Shown: positions 12,384 to 24,541, counted from the first letter of the stretch. The stretch: 64,000 nt of DNA from Mactra quadrangularis (GCA_025267735.1 CM046298.1:42293917-42357916), one strand, 5' to 3'. The notes: generated from the letters alone by a model not told the origin. A program made the numbers and translations.

Positions 12384-13174
12384 TTAGACAGTAAAACTCA
12401 TTTACATTCAATACTGCAAAAAGCTAGAGTGTATTTACTGCAGTGATTATGTTTTATGGAAAAAATATAACTTGCAGGCAAAACATGGAATCGAACTCGA
12501 GTCTTCGGAATAGAAATCCAGTAGACTTAACACTGGATTAGGGATGATGCTATAATACCGCTTTATGCCGCGAATCTCAAGATAAATAAAAAAACAAAAC
12601 TACTCGAATTAAGGTCTCAAATAATAATTCTGGGTGTAAATATTTAACAACATCATCAATTGCATTGGTATGTACATTTTATTTTACATTGTTGTGTATT
12701 TGTCGCAGCTATGGTCAAACGTTTACATTTTATTTTGCTTTTTTACTCATCGGCTGCGACCGAATGTCAAGTTCTATGAACATTTAAGTTCGGTGATTAT
12801 TACTTTATTAGTCTATTCCTACGTGCATCAGGTTGTACCCGCTATATAGAATTAAGCAATAATGTTTATTTTCTTCCGAGTATGAAAAGGTTGTTCGTTG
12901 TTGAAACACGAGCGAGTAACTATTGGAGATGCTCGCTACAAAGAACTAAACAATGTTAACACACAGCAATATTCCAAAATAAACAAAAAGAAAAGACATC
13001 GTCGTATGTCATTATTCTCATTTGTTCCATTATCTAGAGCACTGCACCAAAAATGCTTAATATACATGGCATGAGAAAGAGCACGTCTTTGCACTTTAAT
13101 AAACTACTGCGTCTTATCGTTACAATACTAATCAAAATCATTAATTTTAATCACATTTCAAGCAATCCTGAAAA

Positions 13175-15688
13175 ATGGAGCTTGTTCGCAGAGTAGCGTT
13201 TGTTTTTATTTTACTTTGTGCTGGAACTTTTGCTTTACAAGGTATTTTACTTAGTTTTTTTATCTTGATAGACAAAGTAAAACATAGAATATTTTTGAAC
13301 TAGAAAGAACAAAGTTCTGAAATTGTATTCCATTTCCTGTATTATGCCTCAGTCCCATAAAATCGTGGCTTGTTACGGACCCTAACGTGCAGACAATCGT
13401 AGGCCGTGGGAAGCCTTGCGTATCAAGGCGACGGTACGCACATGGTACAACACACCCGCACTGAGCCGTAGCTGGAAAATATGCATGATTAATCCATACT
13501 CGGCAACGATTTTGTTCACGATTTGACTCTAAAACTGATACGTGTAACCTGGGCTCATCACACGGACCCTGGTAAAAACGTAACAGTCCGTACGGTTACG
13601 CAAGACTTCGTACGGGTCCTTGCGGAGCTTAATCGCACGGTGCCCGTACGGTGCCCTCACGGATATTTTTATGTTTATGGGACTGTAGCTTTACTGTTAA
13701 TTGCGCCATGCTGACTTGACAAGGTCAAAACAATTATATCACCCTTTAAACATCGATCATACTGCATTCGATGTTCTGAGCATCAAATGGATTTCTTTAT
13801 CTTTGTAGACAATAATGATCTGCTTCACCGACTGGAAGCTACAGAAAAGTTGGTGACGTCATTGTCTGAGAGAGTCAATCTCTTAGAATCTCGCGAGATC
13901 GTTCATATCACGAGAATTTCCGATCTCGAATCACGTGACAAAGAACAACAAAAATCAATCGAGGAGTTACAACAACAACTGCAACAAAAACAACACAATT
14001 CTGTTAAAACAACATTCAATGACCCAAGAAGACAACTACATGATTTAAAGGAGACAACAGTGGATGGCTCACAAGATCATTATACAAACACGTCAGAAGT
14101 ACCATTACAAGTTGATACAATGGAAACTAAACAGCACAGTGGTAATCTTATCATTTTCTCTTATAATTTAAAGTCAATGCTTTGTCGGTGTGATAGCTTG
14201 TGGGATTTCGAATCCGAGCTGGTCCTAGGTAAGATTACCTGGTGCAGCAAGTTATACCCTTTACATACAAAATGATATACTTGACATCGATTTTCCTTCG
14301 TAAATAGAGGACTTGTTGACTTCTTGTGGAAGTGTTAGCGTGTATTGGTAACGAAAAGAGTCCCCAGGGAAGCTGGTTTGGTAAGAATGCTACCATACAT
14401 CACAGAAGAGGAACTTTATTTAAGAAACGTGTACATAGCAATAATATCATAAATGTATAAAAATAAACAAAATCAATGTCAAGGTTTCGGTATAAAATAA
14501 TAGGTAATAAAACAGAACTTCATATAATTAACACAAGAAAACACATCAACAATTAACACTAGTTAGAAAGTAATTGAAAATACGAGTATATCACTGTGTC
14601 AGGTAATATACAAAAATATAACCTCGAAGATTTAAGATATTGTTTTCCATATAAATTACTTTCTTAAGACTTAAGCAAAATTTAAAAAAATATATCTATA
14701 TTACGCAACCGTAACGTTTACGAATGTTTGAATAGGCTTGAGAGTAATGGCATGAATCATTTTCGATATCTAAGAGATTACAAAACTAACCATATCTTTC
14801 AATTTATGGCCTAATCAAAAGTGTTTATTAACGTCGTGAAATTAAATAAAAAGAAAGAATAGTGATAAAACAATTTATGTAGTAAGTGACATCAATTGAG
14901 TATCACGTGTTTTCTAGGGAATTTCAAAATTGCCAGTTTAATAATAAATGAAAATTAAACAATTGATATTTCAAATGTTTTTTTTTCATGTTTCGTCATT
15001 TGGTGACAATAAAAAGTTGGTATACATGTAAATATGTTGTGCCCATGGGGCCGTAAGGCTTGCAGGATATCTAAACAATAGAGTTATTATTATGTATCAT
15101 ACGAATTGCAAATTCGTCAGTCATACGTAATACATCTATCCACCAAACTGTTCTCACGGAATAATGATTATTCTCATCGACTATGTATAAATCACAATTA
15201 CTTTCATTTTTTTTCAAATTTCCATTTCAGAGAGGTCTGCTCAAAGAATACGTCAAGCAGCTGTAGAAACACCAGTCGTTTTCTTTACTAGTCAGACAGA
15301 CCATTTACTTCACCTAGGAATTCGTCAACCGCTAATTTTTAATAATGTGCAAACAAATGTTGGAAACGCGTATAGTAAGCACACAGGCATGTTTACTGCT
15401 CCTGTTGATGGTATTTATGTGTTTTCAGCGACGTTGGTAACCTATTACAATAACAATGCATATGCCGAATTTTTCAAAAATTCAATCAGTCTCAATGAAA
15501 TGTGGGCCAACGGTGTCGAAGCGAGTTCCGACACAACTAGCGCTACCATCGCGTTGAGTTTAATAAAAGGGGATGTAATAGGCATAAGAAACAGACATAG
15601 CGATGGTTCGTATTATGGGTCCAATATGTGCAGTTTTACTGGATTTCTATTGCACGAGCTTAGTATAACATCCGTGGTTGTGGGTTAA
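13175..15688 (+). CDS. C1q-domain protein, copy 2
   Basis: Predicted secreted 285-residue C1q-domain protein with exons 13,175-13,241, 13,809-14,141 and 15,231-15,688. The three-exon, phase-1 structure is the same as in copy 1. It has a signal peptide (MELVRRVAFVFILLCAGTFA), a coiled coil from exon 2 and a C1q head from exon 3. Intron 1 is longer than in copy 1 because it holds a 346-bp Harbinger-like MITE (13,345-13,690). In the C1q exon this copy differs from copy 3 by eleven base changes, all amino-acid-changing: A153T, T160L, E162L, A204T, H207N, L to E at 223, S227N and N232S (copy 1 numbering). The last ~50 residues are identical in all three copies. It probably has the same role with altered ligand specificity, which is inference. 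No frameshift or stop was found. Confidence 0.92.
13345..13690. mobile_element. Harbinger-like MITE in intron 1 of copy 2
   Basis: The terminal inverted repeat core is CAGTCCCATAAA / TTTATGGGACTG. The insert is flanked by TTA (13,342-13,344 and 13,691-13,693), and copy 1 shows the empty site (TGTATTACTGTT). A 3-bp TWA-type duplication fits the PIF/Harbinger superfamily. The interior is rich in CCGTACGG words and has no transposase. Confidence 0.8.
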
Positions 15689-15750
15689 AGAAAGATGTTT
15701 TTTATCAAAAGATTTGCCCTGTAGATATCTTTAAAAACTTATTTTATTTA

Positions 15751-15756
15751 AATAAA
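15751..15756 (+). promoter_or_regulatory. Polyadenylation signal, C1q copy 2
   Basis: AATAAA in the same position as in copies 1 and 3. The 3' flank is almost identical in all three copies for about 300 bases. Confidence 0.55.
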
Positions 15757-16011
15757 AAAAACAATTTTTTACAGAAAACGTATAACGTATTATAAAAGCA
15801 AAATTTGTCTCAAGAAGTGATTTTTGGTCTTTATTCTTAGGTATAATGAGAAATGATCGTTCATTCTTTTGAAAGAAATTATATAAAAATTCGTCTCACA
15901 AGGGTCTGCTAATAAACTTTGTTTTTTGTCCAATTGGTGTAACTTATTGTGTGAATAAAGCTATAGGAGAAAAACTGTTATTTATTCATTGTTTTAACAG
16001 ATTCTTGTCAA

Positions 16012-16253
16012 GTGGCGATTTTCACAAAAAATCTTACGATAAAAATCATCATAAGTCAAAAGCAAGAAACATTAATGGTACGGTCATTGTTTGGTCAATC
16101 AATTCCAAATATTATTGAATCATGCAGATTTTTGTATACCCTTTGAATATTACATTATAGTTATTTTTATTATCCTTCTGACTTTAAACTGCAAAATTAG
16201 GAAATTTACTTACGACACATTTTTATCGTAAGAATCTTTGTGAAAAGGTGCAC
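16012..16253. mobile_element. MITE of the GTGCTTTTCAC family, 3' of copy 2
   Basis: Positional equivalent of 11,959-12,198, with ends GTGGCGATTTTCAC and GTGAAAAGGTGCAC. Confidence 0.75.
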
Positions 16254-16808
16254 AGAAATGTTACCACCAATAGAGTTCTACATTCTACCCGGATGCACGA
16301 GTCATTGTGTACCTCCTCTATATAGCAACGTCATTGATAACCGCTTTGGAGCTGATGTTAAGTCGACATAGGATTAAAAGAAGTTTAATACCAGCACATT
16401 GAACCAGAACGATCCTTAGCTAACGTCGGCTGTCTAATTATCTGTCCTACATGAATATGTACATGCATGTATGACTATGAAGTCAGACCCAATGTGAAAA
16501 TAAATTAGTTTTGTTTTTACCTTAACTATTTGTTCTGTAGTTCTGGTACCCGGTCTTTGTTTTAATATACCTTTTATTTCATCTGTTAGATAATACTGAA
16601 AGGGGAAACAGAGGATAGTTCAAATTCTATGAATAATTCAGTGCCGGTCAATTATTTTCGACAATAACAAAGCATACACTAGATGAGTATGCGGGTATAA
16701 TCCAGTGAAATGTTAACTATCAGCATACTGGATTCATCAATCAACATAACGATAAAGATAACGATGTTAATATCCTGAATAAACAGATAAATCTTTCAAG
16801 ATAAATAT

Positions 16809-17148
16809 CAGGGGCGGATCCAGGATTTTTTTCTAGAGGGGGGGGGGGCCGAACTTTTCTAGGGGTCCGAACTTTTCTAGGGGGGGGGTCCAAACTTTTC
16901 TAGGGGGGGGGGGAGAGGGTTCCAAACTTTCTAACCACATTAACATCATAGATTATTTGCAGAATAATGTAACATATTGATAATAAAAACTACATAACCA
17001 TTAAATCTATATCAATCACCGAGAAAAAATGCTTCATGGTACTTAAAAATGGCTTACAGTCAAGTAATACACTAATAGACAGGTACATTTTGGAAATTCT
17101 AGGTGGGGTCCGGCTCCCCTGACCCCCTTCCCCCGCTGGATCCGCCTA
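16809..17148. mobile_element. hAT-like element, CAGGGGCGGATCC end
   Basis: The left end CAGGGGCGGATCCAGGA and the right end TGGATCCGCC are inverted repeats. The left flank has expanded G-runs (16,840-16,915). This copy and the one at 24,542-24,857 are in equivalent duplicon positions. The target duplication is not resolved. Ends of this type occur in hAT-related elements. Confidence 0.65.
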
Positions 17149-17407
17149 TAAATTTACAATACTACATGTATATATACATTTTGTATGTTATATATTAAAC
17201 TTTGGTGTAAGTACATCAACATCATCACTGCATTCTTACGGTTGATTAGTATTTAGTCTGTCACTCATTTAATACCAGTTTGAAATCATTTCATCTTCGT
17301 ATGTATCCTGTTTTCGTACAAATCCATCGCTTATTTAAAATGAACAACGTGTTGAGTTAAAACTTACACACGATTTACAGAGAATGCGTTGATTTTAGTT
17401 ATAAATT

Positions 17408-17745
17408 ATGGTGGCATATTTCTGCCACCAGATAAACACATAACAAACACGTTATTTAAGTGGTTAACTAGTTACGTAACTAATTAACGAGATAATAAAC
17501 TAGTTAATTAGGTGGTTAAATAGTTACGTAACTAGTTATTTTTTCAATAAACAAAACATCATAACAGAAAATAAATGCAAGTTAGTGCCTACAACTGCCA
17601 TTCTTGTATTAGTTTACCAATTTAATGTTGTGGTTAACAAGTTACGTGACTAGTTAACCACTTAATTAGCTAGTTAATTCAGTGATTATCTAGTTAACGT
17701 AACTAGATAACCACTTACTAGTTAGCGATATTTTGTATTAGTGGT
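17408..17745. mobile_element. Truncated palindrome-rich element (ATGGTGGCA end)
   Basis: The left end is the hairpin TGGTGGCA-TATTTC-TGCCACCA. Next come palindromic units made of GTTAACTAGTTAC plus its reverse complement. The matching intact element is 25,120-25,836. This one stops at the joint with block III. Confidence 0.7.
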
Positions 17746-18540
17746 AAGTAGTTTCACATTCGGAACTCCTCGGTCATTCACTAGGAATAACTACGAATCG
17801 TTCATTTAATGAATAGTTGAAGTGCCCCGAATGTAAATTACTATCTAGAGCAATCAACAGCATTTAAATCTCATCAGGAACCAATTCTCATTTGTCTATT
17901 GTATATAACCAATATACATTAAAAGACCATCCCTTATATTTTATGTACCTCATCTAAGAATACTCAACAATGGTGCCTATTGTGCTTTGATCGACAATCA
18001 TAGCTCATCAGCACAAAAAAGTGAATCATTAGATATTTCCATATCAATCTAGGTTAGTAGAACTAATTAATAACCAGAAACTGTACATCAATGAATAACA
18101 GATAACATAATACAATAGATATATCTTGATTAAATTAATGCACTATGTTAATATAAATACTCTTACAAGTTCTATCATATATACAATATTCTAAATAATA
18201 TTATAAACCCAAGAAGTACATGTATCTTAGATTGGATCTAAAGAGTGTATGAAGTACGCTAATCACCTCCTAATCAGCAATCATCTTTAAATAACAAAAT
18301 ACTCACACCAACGTCCACCTTCCAAACAACTGCAACCCTAAAACAACAGTCACCTCCAAACAACAGCAACATTCTAACAATTGTTACCTCCAAACAACAG
18401 CAACCCTTTAACAACAGTCATGTCTATACAACAGCAATTCCAAAACAACAGTCACCTCTAAGCAGAAGTCACCTCCAAACAATAGGCACGTCTAAACAAC
18501 AGCCACATGTAAACCACAGTCACAGTCACTTCTAAACACC

Positions 18541-19077
18541 ATCAACCCCTAAAAATGGTCACGTTCAAACAACACCAACCCCTAAAAATGGTCACGTTCA
18601 AACAACACCAAACCCTAAAAATGGTCACGTTCAAACAACACCAAACCCTAAAAGAGTCATGTTCAAACAACACCAACCCCTAAAAATGGTCACGTTCAAA
18701 CAACATCACACCCTAAAAATGGTCACGTTCAAACAATATCACACCCTAAAATGGTCACGTTCAAACAACACCAAACCTTAAAAATAGTCACGTTCAAACA
18801 ACACCAAACCCTAAAAAAGTCACGTTCAAACACACCAACCCCTAAAAATGGTCACGTTCAAACAACATCACACCCTAAAAATAGTCACGTTCAAACAACA
18901 CCAACCCCTAAAAATGGTCACGTTCAAACAACACCAACCCCTAAAAATGGTCACGTTCAAACAACACCAAACCCTAAAAATAGTCACGTTCAAACAACAC
19001 CAAACCCTAAAAATAGTCACGTTCAAACAACACCAAACCCTAAAAATAGTCACGTTCAAACAACACCAACTTTCCAA
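18541..19077. repeat. 33-bp minisatellite array
   Basis: About sixteen copies of a 33-bp unit contain GGTCACGTTCAAACAACACC and CCCTAAAAA. Because 33 is a multiple of three, several frames stay open with 11-residue repeats (for example VTFKQHQPLKM). There is no start, splice or homology evidence of expression. Block I has only a few copies at the same place. Confidence 0.92.
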
Positions 19078-19810
19078 TCATCAACAAATGCTTCAAATTA
19101 ATAACCTCCAACTTTTTTACAATCATCAACTTGATCTTTCAAATAACAGTCATACAGGCACTTTATCAGATCAGATAATATTAAGTATTGACCTACTGCA
19201 GATCATAGGTTTTACTGTGTTTAGAATAGTGGTATCACATTCCATGTAGCTACAAGGGTGAATGCCTAAACCAATGTGCAGATAAACTGATAATGATTGT
19301 ATAATTTTGTTTAATCAGTATTTACATTTGTCAGATGCACTTTTCACACAGAGCAGTTTTTATTATACATCACGTTTAAGTAGTACTTGTACTTCATAAT
19401 TATACGACACGCCTAAATCATTCATGAAATTGTCGCCTTAATTAAGATTATGTTATATGCTTTACGCCTAGCTCAAGTTCTTCAGCGAACCTGAGTGTAT
19501 ACTGTTAATGAATGACGCATCTGATGAAAGTCAAAATGTTCAAAAAGCCGCTTATAAAGTTTTAGTAGCCAGAAGTACTTTACGCCTTGTTTTCTAGAGT
19601 CTCGAAAGTTACAATTTCAAAAGTGAACAATATGCAAAAACTGGTATCAAAGTTAGTTCAACATTGTTAGACGACTTTCCCAAAAGACGGAATGAAAATA
19701 ATACAAGCTTACGACCGTGTGCTATAGCTTGTTTACAGTGCCATTTCATTATTAATAAAATTTTAATATACAGAAATTGATAGCTTGTTCTCATTGACCT
19801 TATGTCTTAT

Positions 19811-19905
19811 GGCTTGTTACGGACCCGTACGTGCAGACAGTCGTATGCCGAGGGAAGCATTGCGTATCAAGGTGACTGTACGCATGGTACAAGGACTGTA
19901 GCTTT
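19811..19905. mobile_element. Internally deleted Harbinger-like MITE fragment
   Basis: Matches the start of the 8,077-8,389 copy up to GGTACAA, then jumps to GGACTGTAGCTT. About 220 internal bases are missing relative to block I. Confidence 0.7.
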
Positions 19906-20686
19906 AGACAGTAAAAATCATTTACATTAAATACTGCAAAAAGCTAGAGTGTATTTACTGCACAGTGATTATGTTTTATGGAAAAAATACAACTTGCAGG
20001 CAAAAAAATGGAATCGAACTCGAGCCACCGAAATAGAAATCCAGTAGACTTAACACTGGATTAGGGATGCTGCTATAATACCACTTTATGCCGCAAATCG
20101 CATGATAAACCAAAAAAACAAAACTACTCGAATTAAGGACTCAAATAATAATTCTGGGTGTAAATATCTAACAACATCATCAATTGCATTTGTATGTCCA
20201 TTTTATTTTACATTGTTGTGTATTTGTTGCAGCTATGGTCAAACGTGTACATTTTATTCTGCTTTTTTACTCATCGGCTGCGATCGAATGTCAAGTTCTA
20301 TGAACATTTAAGTTCGGCGATTATTAGTCCATTCCTACGTGCATCAGGCAGTATCCGCTATATAGAATTATGCAATAATGTTTATTTTCTTCCGAGTATG
20401 GAAAGGTTGTTCCTTGTTGAAATACAAGATTGTAACTATTGGAGCTGGTCGCTACAAAGAACTAAACAATGTAAACACACAGCAATAGTCCAAATCAACA
20501 AAAAAAGCCATCGTCGTATGTCATTATTCTCATTTGTTCTATTATCTAGAGCACTGCACCAAAAATGCTTTATATACATGGTATGAGAAAGAGCACGTGT
20601 TTGCACTTTAATAAACTACCGCGTCTTATCGTGACAATACTAATCAAAATCATTAATTTTAATCACATTTCAAGCAATCCTGAAAA

Positions 20687-23194
20687 ATGGAGCTTGTTCG
20701 CAGAGTAGCGTTTGTTCTTATTTTACTTTGTGCTGGAACATTTGCTTTTCAAGGTATTTTACTTAGTTTTTTTATCTTGATAGACAAAGTAAAACATAGA
20801 ATATTTTTGAACTAGAAAGAACGAAGTTCTGAAATTGTATTCCATTTCCTGTATTATGCCTCAGTCCCATAAAATCGTGGCTTGTTACGGACCCTAACGT
20901 GCAGACAATCGTAAGCCATGGGAAGCCTTGCGTATCAAGGCGACGGTACGCACATGGTACATAACAACACACCCGCACTGAGCCGTAGCTCGAAGATATT
21001 CATGATTAATCCATACTCGGCAACGATTTTGTTCACGATTTGACTCTGAAACTGATACGTGTAACCTGGGCTCATCACACGGACCCTGGTAAAAACGTAA
21101 CAGTCCGTACGGGTACGCAAGACTTCGTACGGGTCCTTGCGGAGCTTAATCGCACGGTGCCCGTACGGTGCCCTCACGGATATTTTTATGTTTATGGGAC
21201 TGTAGCTTTACTGTTAATTGCGCCATGCTGACTTGACAAGGTCAAAACAATTATATCACCCTTTAAACATCGATCATACTGCATTCGATGTTCTGAGCAT
21301 CAAATGGATTTCTTTATCTTTGTAGACAATAATGATCTGCTTCACCGACTGGAAACTACAGAAAAGTTGGTGACGTCATTGTCTGAGAGAGTCAATCTCT
21401 TAGAATCTCGCGAGATTGTTCATATCACGAGAATTTCTGATCTTGAATCACGTGACAAAGAACAACAAAAAACAATCGAGGAGTTACAACAACAACTGCA
21501 ACAAAAACAACACAATTCTGTTAAAACAATCAATGACTCACAACGACAACTACATGATTTAAAGGAGACAACAGTGGATGGCTCACAAGATCAGTATACA
21601 AACACGTCAGGAGTTCCATTACAAGTTGATACAATGGAAACTAAACAGCACAGTGGTAATCTTATCATTTTCTCTTATAATTTAAAGTCAATGCTTTGTC
21701 GGTGTGATAGCTTGTGGGATTTCGAATCCGAGCTGGTCCCAGGTAAGACTACTTGGTGCAGCAAGTTATACCCTTTACATACAAAATTATATACTTGACA
21801 TCGATTTTCCTTCGTAAATGGAGGACTTGTTGACTTCCTCAGAAGTGTTAGCGTGTATTGGTAACGAAAAGAGTCCAGGGAAGCTGGTTTGGTAAGAATG
21901 CTACCATACATCAAAGAAGAGGAACTTTATTTAAGAAACGTGTACATAGCAATAATATCATAAATGTATATAAATAAAATCAATGTCAAGGTTTCGGTAT
22001 AAAATAATAGGGAATAAAACGGAACTTCATATAATTAACATAAGAAAACACATCAACAATTAACACTAGTTAGAAAGTAATTGAAAATACGAGATATCAC
22101 TGTGTCAGGTAATATACAAAAATATAACCTCGAAGATTTAAGATATTGTTTTCCATATAAATTACTTTCTTAAGACTTAAGCAAAATTAAAAAAAATATA
22201 TCTATATTACGCAACCGTAACGTTTACGAATGTTTGAATAGGCTTGAGAGTAATGGCATGAATCATTTTCGATATCTAAGAGATTACAAAACTAACCATA
22301 TCTTTCAATTTATGGCCTAATCAAAAGTGTTTATTAACGTCGTGAAATTAAATAAAAAGAAAGAATAGTGATAAAACAATTTATATAGTAAGTGACATCA
22401 ATTGAGTAACAAGTGTTTTCTAGGGAATTTCAAAATTGCCAGTTTAATAATAAATGAAAATTAAACAATTGATATTTCAAATGTTTTTTTTTCATGTTTC
22501 GTCAATTGGTGACAATAAAAAGTTGGTATACATGTAAATATGTTGTGCCCATGGGGCCGTAAGGCTTGCAGGATATCTAAACAATAGAGTTATTATTATG
22601 TATCATACGAATTGCAAATTCGTCAGTCATACGTAATACATCTATCCACCAAACTGTTCTCACGGAATAATGATTATTCTCATCGACTATGTATAAATCA
22701 CAATTACTTTCATTTTTTTTCAAATTTCCATTTCAGAGAGGTCTGCTCAAAGAATACGTCAAGCAGCTGTAGAAACACCAGTCGTTTTCTTTGCTAGTCA
22801 GACAGACCATTTAACTCACGAAGGAATTCGTCAACCGCTAATTTTTAATAATGTGCAAACAAATGTTGGAAACGCGTATAGTAAGCACACAGGCATGTTT
22901 ACTGCTCCTGTTGATGGTATTTATGTGTTTTCAGCGACGTTGGTAGCCTATTACCATAACAATGCATATGCCGAATTTTTCAAAAATTCAATCAGTCTCA
23001 ATCTAATGTGGGCCAGCGGTGTCGAAGCGAATTCCGACACAACTAGCGCTACCATCGCGTTGAGTTTAATAAAAGGGGATGTAATAGGCATAAGAAACAG
23101 ACATAGCGATGGTTCGTATTATGGGTCCAATATGTGCAGTTTTACTGGATTTCTATTGCACGAGCTTAGTATAACATCCGTGGTTGTGGGTTAA
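20687..23194 (+). CDS. C1q-domain protein, copy 3
   Basis: Predicted secreted 284-residue C1q-domain protein with exons 20,687-20,753, 21,326-21,655 and 22,737-23,194. GT/AG sites and phase-1 introns match the other copies. The signal peptide begins MELVRRVAFVLILLCAGTFA. Exon 2 is one codon shorter than in the others (VKTINDSQRQ instead of VKTTFNDPRRQ). The C1q exon is nearly identical to copy 1: one replacement (Gln to Leu before MWASGVEA) and two silent differences. It shares with copy 2 the intron-1 MITE, a ~31-bp insertion just before exon 3 and both silent sites, so copies 2 and 3 are the closer pair despite the protein similarity to copy 1. No disabling change was found. Confidence 0.92.
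20857..21207. mobile_element. Harbinger-like MITE in intron 1 of copy 3
   Basis: Same insertion as in copy 2, flanked by TTA (20,854-20,856 and 21,208-21,210), with CAGTCCCATAAA-type ends. It was inherited through duplication, not inserted independently. Confidence 0.8.
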
Positions 23195-23256
23195 AGAAAG
23201 ATGTTTTTTATCAAAAGATTTGCCCTGTAGATATCTTTAAAAACTTATTTTATTTA

Positions 23257-23262
23257 AATAAA
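23257..23262 (+). promoter_or_regulatory. Polyadenylation signal, C1q copy 3
   Basis: AATAAA in the position shared by all three copies. Confidence 0.55.
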
Positions 23263-23517
23263 AAAAACAATTTTTTACAGAAAACGTATAACGTATTATA
23301 AAAGCAAAATTTGTCTCAAGAAGTGATTTTTGGTCTTTATTCTTAGGTATAATGGAAAATGATCGTTCATTCTTTTGAAAGAAATTATATAAAAATTCGT
23401 CTCACAAGGGTCTGCTAATAAACTTTGTTTTTTGTCCAATTGGTGTAACTTATTGTGTGAATAAAGCTATAGGAGAAAAACTGTTATTTATTCATTGTTT
23501 TTACAAATTCTTGTCAA

Positions 23518-23758
23518 GTGGCGATTTTCACAAAAAATCTTACGACAAAAATCATCATAAGTCAAAAGCAAGAAACATTAATGGTACGGTCATTTTTTGG
23601 TCAATCAATTCCAAATATTATTGAATCATGCAGATTTTTGTATACCCTTTGAATATTAAATTATAGTTATTTTATTATCCTTCTGACTTTAAACTGCAAA
23701 ATTAAGAAATTTACTTACGACACATTTTTATCGTAAGAATCTTTGTGAAAAGGTGCAC
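23518..23758. mobile_element. MITE of the GTGCTTTTCAC family, 3' of copy 3
   Basis: Positional equivalent of 11,959-12,198 and 16,012-16,253. Confidence 0.75.
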
Positions 23759-23867
23759 AGAAATGTTACTACCAATAGAGTTCTACATTCTACCCGGATG
23801 CACGAGTCATTGTGTACCTCTATATAGCAACGTCATTGATAACCGCTTTGGAGTTAATGTTGTTTAC

Positions 23868-24091
23868 ATGTATTTATTTATTATTGGATTTAACGCCATA
23901 TCAACACATTTTAGGTCATTTCACGGCGTCCAGCGCATCTAACCTAGTTTTACTGGACCTTTGTCTATAACCAGTACTCACCTACCCTTCCACAAGGCCG
24001 GAAACTTCTCCATATTATCTAATCAATGGAGGAAAATTGACATTATTATTATCTAATTTTCATGGAAGGGTATAACCTCCCCGGGTGGGAT
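23868..24091 (-). mobile_element. 5'-truncated SINE, minus strand
   Basis: Matches 47,182-47,464 from the tail (GGATTTAACGCCATATCAAC) into the tRNA B-box (GGGTGGGATTCGA), where it stops. Loss of the tRNA head is ordinary 5' truncation. Block II lacks this SINE: its flanks are joined directly near 16,358. Confidence 0.8.
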
Positions 24092-24541
24092 TCGACATAG
24101 GATTAAAAGAGGTTTAATACCAGCACATTGAACCAGAACGATCCTTTATTAGCTAACATCGGCCGTCTAATTGTCTGTTCTACATGTATATGTATATGTA
24201 CATGCATGTATGAAGTCAGACAGAATGTGAAAATAAATTAGTTTTGTTTTTACCTTAACTATTTGTTCTTTAGTTCTGGTACCCGGTCTTTGTTTTAATA
24301 TACCCTTTATTTCATCTGTTAGATAATACTAAAAGGGGAAACAGAGGATAGTACAAATTCTATGAATAATTCAGTGCCGGTCAATTATTTTCGACAATAA
24401 CAAAGCATACACTAGAAGAGTATGCGGGTATAATCCGGTGAAATGTAAACTATCAGCATACTGGATTCATCAATCAACATAACGATAAAGATAACGATGT
24501 TAATATCCTGAATATAAAGATAAATATTTCAAGATAAATAT

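Larger units (their letters stand above)
6270..12385 (+). repeat. C1q duplicon, block I
   Basis: The upstream part (6270-8391) is repeated at 17,750-19,905. The gene-bearing part (8392-12,385) is repeated from 12,386 and again from 19,906. The right limit is set by an abrupt joint at 12,379-12,385, where SINE-derived sequence becomes the start of the next unit at the word TAGCTTT. Confidence 0.75.
12386..17745 (+). repeat. C1q duplicon, block II
   Basis: The unit carries C1q copy 2 and its downstream flank. Its start matches 8392 and 19,906. Its downstream flank (from about 16,370) matches 24,094-25,440. It lacks the upstream region with the CAA-rich and 33-bp repeats that precedes copies 1 and 3. 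Confidence 0.75.

Noticed and set aside
18868..19077. Minus-strand repeat protein (CCLNVTIFR repeats)
   Set aside because: By-product of the 33-bp minisatellite. The opposite strand is equally open.
21040..21231. 63-codon frame conserved between copies 2 and 3 (also 13,523-13,714)
   Set aside because: It lies within the Harbinger-like MITE in intron 1, so its conservation reflects recent duplication.
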